Source: Astrocystis sublimbata
Lineage: Eukaryota; Ascomycota; Sordariomycetes; Xylariales; Xylariaceae
DNA length: 64,000 nucleotides
Direction: 5' to 3'
Assembly: GCA_022453515.1 (NCBI GenBank)
Contig: JAJNNY010000050.1
Coordinates: forward strand, 218,090-282,089
The number at the start of each line of letters is the position of its first letter. The stretch's first letter is position 1. The notes under the pieces were generated by a model, which saw only the letters and a program-made list of their open reading frames with translations, was not told the origin of the DNA and made no database searches. Positions 59,106 through 64,000 of this stretch are shown one piece after another. Both the position numbers and the translations under genes were made by a program.

Positions 59106-59455
59106 CTATTTAAAAACTAATAGTATATTTAAATTAAATAATAAAATAAAAAAAAACTAGATATATAGGAATACTATTAAAGCTATATAATATTTCTTTT
59201 TTTTATATTTTTATATAAATTATAATATATTCTTTCTATCTTTTAATCCTAGATAGCTAGGTTATATAACTATCCCCTGATCCTAAATATCTAGATCGTT
59301 TTCTGATCCTCCTATCCGTTATATAACCTTTATAGCGCCCTATCGTGGCGTGTGGCTTATCTCCTGGTCTTGTTTTACATCACTAGCTTGGGTATAGTTA
59401 TCCCCTCTCGCGCTAGGTCTCTTTAACAAGTCGTGCGCCCTATTGGTTCGTAACA
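59103..59455 (-). mobile_element. LTR-like sequence ending at the palindrome axis (right)
   Basis: Reverse complement of 58748-59100, ending ..GGTTCGTAACA at 59455. The two LTR-like pieces face each other head to head. The A-run near 59150 is one base longer than its mirror T-run near 59047. Confidence 0.35.
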
Positions 59456-59501
59456 TTATACTACTACTACTAAGGGCTCTACTACCCAACAGCTATTATT
59501 T

Positions 59502-59798
59502 TCAAAGGTTAAAAAGGTATTTATTAAAAAGGATACTCAATTGGCTTTTGAACGCCGCAAGAATAAAGCCTAGAAAACTAAATTTAAAGCCGCGATTCCT
59601 TAGAAGCGGAAGAAGGTAGAATTAAGCCCTTAATCCAAGTTTGCTACTATTAAAGACATCCGGCGAGCGCAAATTGCCGCTGGCGATATTAAGGATAATT
59701 CTAGTGAATCTAGCGGGACTGATTTACCCAGTAAAGCTAAAGATTGTATTATAGTTGTTACAGATAGCTCAAAAAGTAGTGATAAAGATGATGGATGA
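59502..59798 (+). pseudogene. pogo/Fot1-type transposase C-terminal remnant (right arm)
   Basis: Mirror copy of the remnant at 58405-58701, with the same three in-frame stops, so the RIP-like decay predates the duplication of the arms. Upstream (from about 59465) the frame stays open as TTTKGSTTQQLLFSKV up to the LTR-like boundary. Downstream lies a GC-richer end sequence GGGTGGCCCGCTTATGGGGG (59819-59838) that could belong to the element's terminal repeat. Confidence 0.65.
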
Positions 59799-59908
59799 TG
59801 ATAGTGGAATTCGTAATTGGGTGGCCCGCTTATGGGGGTGGCTCATTAATAGGGGACCGACGTTATTCGAGACGACGATGATAACAGGCTGATGCACAAT
59901 GATGATAC

Positions 59909-61147
59909 TTAGGGGTGGGCGGGTGTCATAACTTCGGATAAGCTCTCTTGTGACTTCTGCGATGTCGTACGCCAAGCCCTTTGTCTAAAAGTTGCTGGCA
60001 CCCAGTTGGGTAGCTTGGTCTCAAACTCGTCGAAAATAATGTTGATAACAAGTTTTACTCCGTCTAAGTCCAAAGAACTCACGTCAATCTTCCGAATGGA
60101 CCTTGCGATGATCTCATCAGCGTGGTCATCCCAATAATGTCGTGCAGAAGAAAGGAGATCCGCCTGGACACTCTCGACATACGGAGATCGCGGCCGCTTA
60201 GTCCCCGGAAAGATAATATCCCACAGCTTCATCCATTGCTGATCTTTTCCTTCGAGGAAATATCGAGCTCCTTTGCCTGTTTTGCGACTTTTCCGTCCTT
60301 GCAAATCTTTCTTCTGAGTATCGGAAATTATATCATCGCGAACCGGTATTGTTTGTAAAGCACACATATGCTCCCGAATGTGTCGGTCCCTCTCATTAGA
60401 GGATTCAAATTCCTTGAAACAGCGAGAACAATAATTTTCAGGCCTGCAATGGTGTCTGTATATATGTTGCTTCACATCTTTGATGCGGCGTAAAATATAT
60501 CCACCGCAGTTTTGATTCTGTTGAGCATCTCTCTTATAGAAGGGACAAGCAAACAGTCGTTCCCCTGAATTGCTCCGAAGCGATCTGCTGCAAGCTTTTG
60601 AAAATGTGCCCTCACTTTCATCGGACACAGCGGCCTCTGAAAATGCTCTTTTCCGAGAGGCCTGTCGTAAATGAACATTTTCAGCATAGGACAGGTTTTC
60701 CAAGGTTGCTGTACCTTGCTGATTGACATTATCGTTATTTGATGTTTGGTTGGATATCTCAATATGAGCTGGGCTAGCCTGCTCATTTAGTTCAGCAAAT
60801 AGAGACTCGCATGGAACAACAGTGTCGTGGCTGACATCGACGTCGGAGATAAAAGTTGTGTTGCATCCTGAATGGGTACAGAAACCTGTCTCGTAGGGCC
60901 GATCATAAATCGTCGGAGGGAGGCCCGTAACAATTGGATCCCCCATGCTATTTGGTAAACCATAGACAGACCAATAATTGCTGCAGTAATCCATGACTTG
61001 GTTGGTTGGCTCCAGGTCCAAAACCGAGCTGAAGGAAAATGTTGCATTAGGGCTCGGTGCCGTAGATGAATAGTAGAAACTGGAATCGTCATTCGCGGAA
61101 GTACTGGGCGTGTTCATGTTGCAACTCGTGGGAGTCATGGTTTCCAT
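59909..61147 (-). CDS. C2H2-like zinc-finger protein, paralogue 3 (right-arm copy)
   Basis: Exact inverted copy of the 412-residue gene at 57056-58294; every residue is the same. Finger pair about 198-262, then the WDIIFPGTKRPRSPY block. The frame is also open upstream to the mirrored acceptor at 61234. The identity of this copy, with no RIP-type change, means the duplication is either very recent or an assembly product. If real, the locus carries two convergent copies whose stop codons are 1.6 kb apart across the axis. Confidence 0.75.
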   Translation of the reverse strand: METMTPTSCNMNTPSTSANDDSSFYYSSTAPSPNATFSFSSVLDLEPTNQVMDYCSNYWSVYGLPNSMGDPIVTGLPPTIYDRPYETGFCTHSGCNTTFISDVDVSHDTVVPCESLFAELNEQASPAHIEISNQTSNNDNVNQQGTATLENLSYAENVHLRQASRKRAFSEAAVSDESEGTFSKACSRSLRSNSGERLFACPFYKRDAQQNQNCGGYILRRIKDVKQHIYRHHCRPENYCSRCFKEFESSNERDRHIREHMCALQTIPVRDDIISDTQKKDLQGRKSRKTGKGARYFLEGKDQQWMKLWDIIFPGTKRPRSPYVESVQADLLSSARHYWDDHADEIIARSIRKIDVSSLDLDGVKLVINIIFDEFETKLPNWVPATFRQRAWRTTSQKSQESLSEVMTPAHP

Positions 61148-62012
61148 TACTCCCTCCCCTATCTTGGATTCCCCCGTTCTTTCATTTTGTACCAGGTTCT
61201 CAATTGGATCTGCATAGAGATTCGACTGCGAGACTGCTCTCAGAGTAAGCCAGCTGTCGTATTCGTCAGCCTGAATGTGAGTTACATACCTAATGCGATG
61301 TGCCGCTGCACAATATCCTCCGTGGCCTCAGATGCTAAATATCCACGAAAATCATCAGCGAGAGGATAGCCAATATCCCCTCCCGGAAAAAGGTCCTCGT
61401 ATGTATTGCCCAGTGAAACATATGAATTTGGTGAGTGCCTTGAATCCTTTTCTGTGCTATCGCAAGGGATCAGAGAACCGGTGAAGATTGATTCAGCTGC
61501 TGTCGTAGATTAGCCACTTGTAAGATCTTTACCATATATGTTCCCAGAGGCATCAAACCTCGTCTTCGACTCTCTTTCGCCATGAAAGGGTTCCCTTTAG
61601 CCCTGTTGCCATCGTTGCACCCATCCTGGTGAAGCCAATTATCTTCAACTTGGGTTTGTATTGGCCTTTCAGGCGAGGCAGTCAAGTCGATCAATGTCTT
61701 CATCATTATTTCACGTGCTGTTAAAGCTGTCGATAATTGGAAAATCGAGGATTTCCCATTAGGAGGGGGTAATGGTGTGCCATCTTGCATTGCAGGTGGC
61801 TGGGATTATCAAAATCATGGGTGAGGTAAGCTATTTCATATCCCCACAATGTACAAGGCAATGCTGTCTGGGACGAGATTGAGAGTGAGACATTAATCGA
61901 TTCAGGCTGAGGAGGCTGCAATCGCTTCACTTTTCCTGCTTCGAATGTTCCTGCCGCGATCCTCGGACGTTCCAAGAGAGGGTAGCTAACATGGTTTACA
62001 CCGAAGCACATG

Positions 62013-62193
62013 AAGGTTCACACAAATGTGTACGCCAAGATACCTGCCAAGGTGTAATACCGCAATGTGTACACGATGTGTACACAGATGCGTACGCTAA
62101 TGCACCCTCATGCAGGCACATCGTCAATGGCACGATGCAGCTTGACAGTGGGACAGTATACGCATCTGTGTACGCAGATGTGTACACGGTGCG
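62013..62193. repeat. Cluster of GTGTACAC-type motifs (right arm)
   Basis: Mirror of 56010-56190. Confidence 0.75.
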
Positions 62194-63836
62194 TCTATCT
62201 ACACATGGCTTGCCCCTATTCGGAATAGTGTACTCTATGATTCGCTGGATCTTGAGATGTGATTTCCTAGAAGCATCTTCAGCCCATGCACCCTCGACCG
62301 GAATGACTTCAAATGTATCAAGGCTTGATGACAGTCACACTGCAGGCTCCGGAGATAGTTATTACATCACGCTTCAATTGGCATCATTGGCAAGCAATAA
62401 GACACGAAACACCTAGTACTTTGCGCTCGCCGTAACCCATGCTTCATATGTACACTACCCAACCCGATTTCCCAACATAATTATTAAACAGCGAGATGAC
62501 CATGAAAGACTTCAAAGATTTCACAATGTATGGGTGTCTAACTACCACATTAGACGCATGCGCTTTGATATATTCGTAAAATTCTCAGGGCTTCGTACGA
62601 AATAGAGACCCCTGACGTCCGGGAATCATGAATGCAAATGCTGTGCTTGGAAGTGACCACCGGATTGTATTGACCTGAACCCAACTCCCCAGATGACCTT
62701 CCTGCGCCGAATTTGATATGCTAGAAAAAACAGCTTTGACGGCCTAGACAGCCATGCTCCGCAGTTCCAATGTGCACCTAAGGATGCAGCTTACACCTGC
62801 GCCTAAACCCCTGAGAGCATCTCAAATTGATCTGAGGGCGCTTTACTATGTTGCACTTTGACACTTTGATGTGCGCGTCATCCACTACTCCGAGAGCGAA
62901 AAGCTCGATCGTAGGAATCAAAAACGTTCGCTATTCCCGTCATCCTGTCATTGGTGTTGAGGTGTGAATTGCAACCATTCAGCTTCGAGCACGCGAACTC
63001 GTTCATGGAAGGTTGACAGGGATCCCGACGCCACATTTCTAGGCGCCGCCTTTGTAGGCTGCTTCCGCTATAGGATTGTTCAGTAATCATGCTTGAATTG
63101 CCCAGCACAGCCCTCTGCTTACCGAACAAAGCTGCTGTTGCACTGCTGTGCGCAGTACGGCTCATCCTTCCTAGGTTGACTCATGGCGATAGCAGTGCAC
63201 TCGGCAATGGAAGTGTAAAAACGAATTTCAGACGAGGCAACTAGGTCTAAGTGGAAAATGCACTTTTGCAGCTCCGTATAGTCGATTTGGTCAGAGGTGA
63301 TCATCTAGTTTCGCAATTGTGTACACCTCTGCGTAGTTGTTTGGGCGATGTGTAGAGATAGCGAGCTCTGCACACTGGCACTTGTGAAAACCGTCGTGTA
63401 TTTATATTCAGTCGAGCGCCCTTCATGTTGCCATGTAATATTATCTTGGAAGTAAATCTTGAATTTCTTGTCTCCAGATATTGGTCGTGCGAATTCGCCG
63501 ATATTTCCATCTTTTCTGTGGCCTAAGCCAATGAAGAAGAAACGCTTCATGACGAGCGCCGAAAGCCCACCGTCGACTTCCCAGTGCGGGTCATGCAAGC
63601 CACCCCTCGTTTCAACATCGCTTGCAACCGCGTCCACATGAGGTGCAAGCAAACTGCTCCGATCGTTGCATGACTAGCGTGGCAGAGGAGAACACGTTCG
63701 ATTCCAATATAATGTTTCGCGTTCGAGCAGGGTGTGCATGCTACTTTCTGCGTGTAATATGTCAAACGTCTTGCTGACACCCATCAAATGTGCACTTTTG
63801 CTCTCCACAAATTTGTATTGCAACCTGAGGTGTTAT

Positions 63837-63911
63837 TACACTTTGCGTATACACAATTGCGTATACGCATCAGTGTACACCTTGCGTACACTTTGCGTAC
63901 ACTTTGCGTGC
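63837..63911. repeat. Cluster of GTGTACGC/GTATACGC motifs (right arm)
   Basis: Mirror of 54293-54367. Confidence 0.75.
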
Positions 63912-64000
63912 CTCGTGCTCTGCGCATTGAGCAAAGCCCCCGTGCTAGCAAAGTAGGGCCAATGAACGATCTGCCATTTTCGACGATATCAATTCAAGAT

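Larger units (their letters stand above)
59106..64000 (-). repeat. Right arm of giant inverted repeat (palindrome)
   Basis: Reverse complement of 54204-59096, running to the last base of the window, so its true end is not seen. Two one-base homopolymer length differences from the left arm were found: the A/T run near 59045/59155 and the T/A run near 54660/63543. Confidence 0.97.
61148..64000. other. Gene-poor part of right arm
   Basis: Mirror of 54204-57055. The only difference in content is a 115-codon open frame at 63652-63305 (-), which the left arm breaks because it has one T fewer near 54,660. The frame shows no domain. Confidence 0.45.

Overview
This is nuclear DNA of a filamentous ascomycete (Pezizomycotina, most likely Sordariomycetes). 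Genes are interrupted by short GT..AG introns (mostly 49-91 nt). The gene set is fungal: SOM1, a Ppo-type fatty-acid dioxygenase-P450, DUF3433 and DUF1772 proteins, and RACK1 of exactly 316 aa. Transposon remnants carry repeat-induced point mutation (RIP)-like C-to-T and G-to-A damage. The order within the class cannot be fixed from the sequence alone. All exon boundaries were read by eye from splice sites, reading phase and family motifs.

Layout. 0-5 kb holds two divergent pairs: uL22m (partial, -) with COX9/COX7A (+), and SOM1 (-) with a possible XRCC2-like Rad51 paralogue (+). A tRNA-like sequence (-) follows, then a FAR1-type DNA-binding protein (+), a DUF1772 membrane protein (-), a 14-TM drug:H+ antiporter-type MFS transporter (+), and a 1160-residue protein joining isochorismatase-like, AlkB and GST-C-like regions (-). 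From 16.7 to 25.3 kb I find no gene. Then come a DUF3433 membrane protein (+), TAF8 (+), RACK1/CPC2 (+) with a U24-like C/D snoRNA in its last intron, RPB2 (-), a DUF2235 (Tle1-like) hydrolase (-), and a seven-exon Ppo dioxygenase-P450 (+).

From 50 kb to the end the character changes. Three related C2H2-like zinc-finger genes lie close together. From 54,204 the sequence enters a giant inverted repeat whose second arm runs to the last base of the window. Each arm is about 4.9 kb and the two are almost identical, with the axis at about 59,101. Each arm carries one zinc-finger gene and a RIP-damaged pogo/Fot1 transposase tail, and the axis lies in an AT-rich, LTR-like sequence. This is either a real, very recent palindrome or an assembly fold-back.

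Functionally, the left part is housekeeping: mitochondrial translation, respiration and inner-membrane protein processing; transcription (TAF8, RPB2); and translation (RACK1 plus its snoRNA). Between these lie accessory genes for transport, oxylipin synthesis and nucleic-acid repair. The right end is accessory or repeat-rich DNA.
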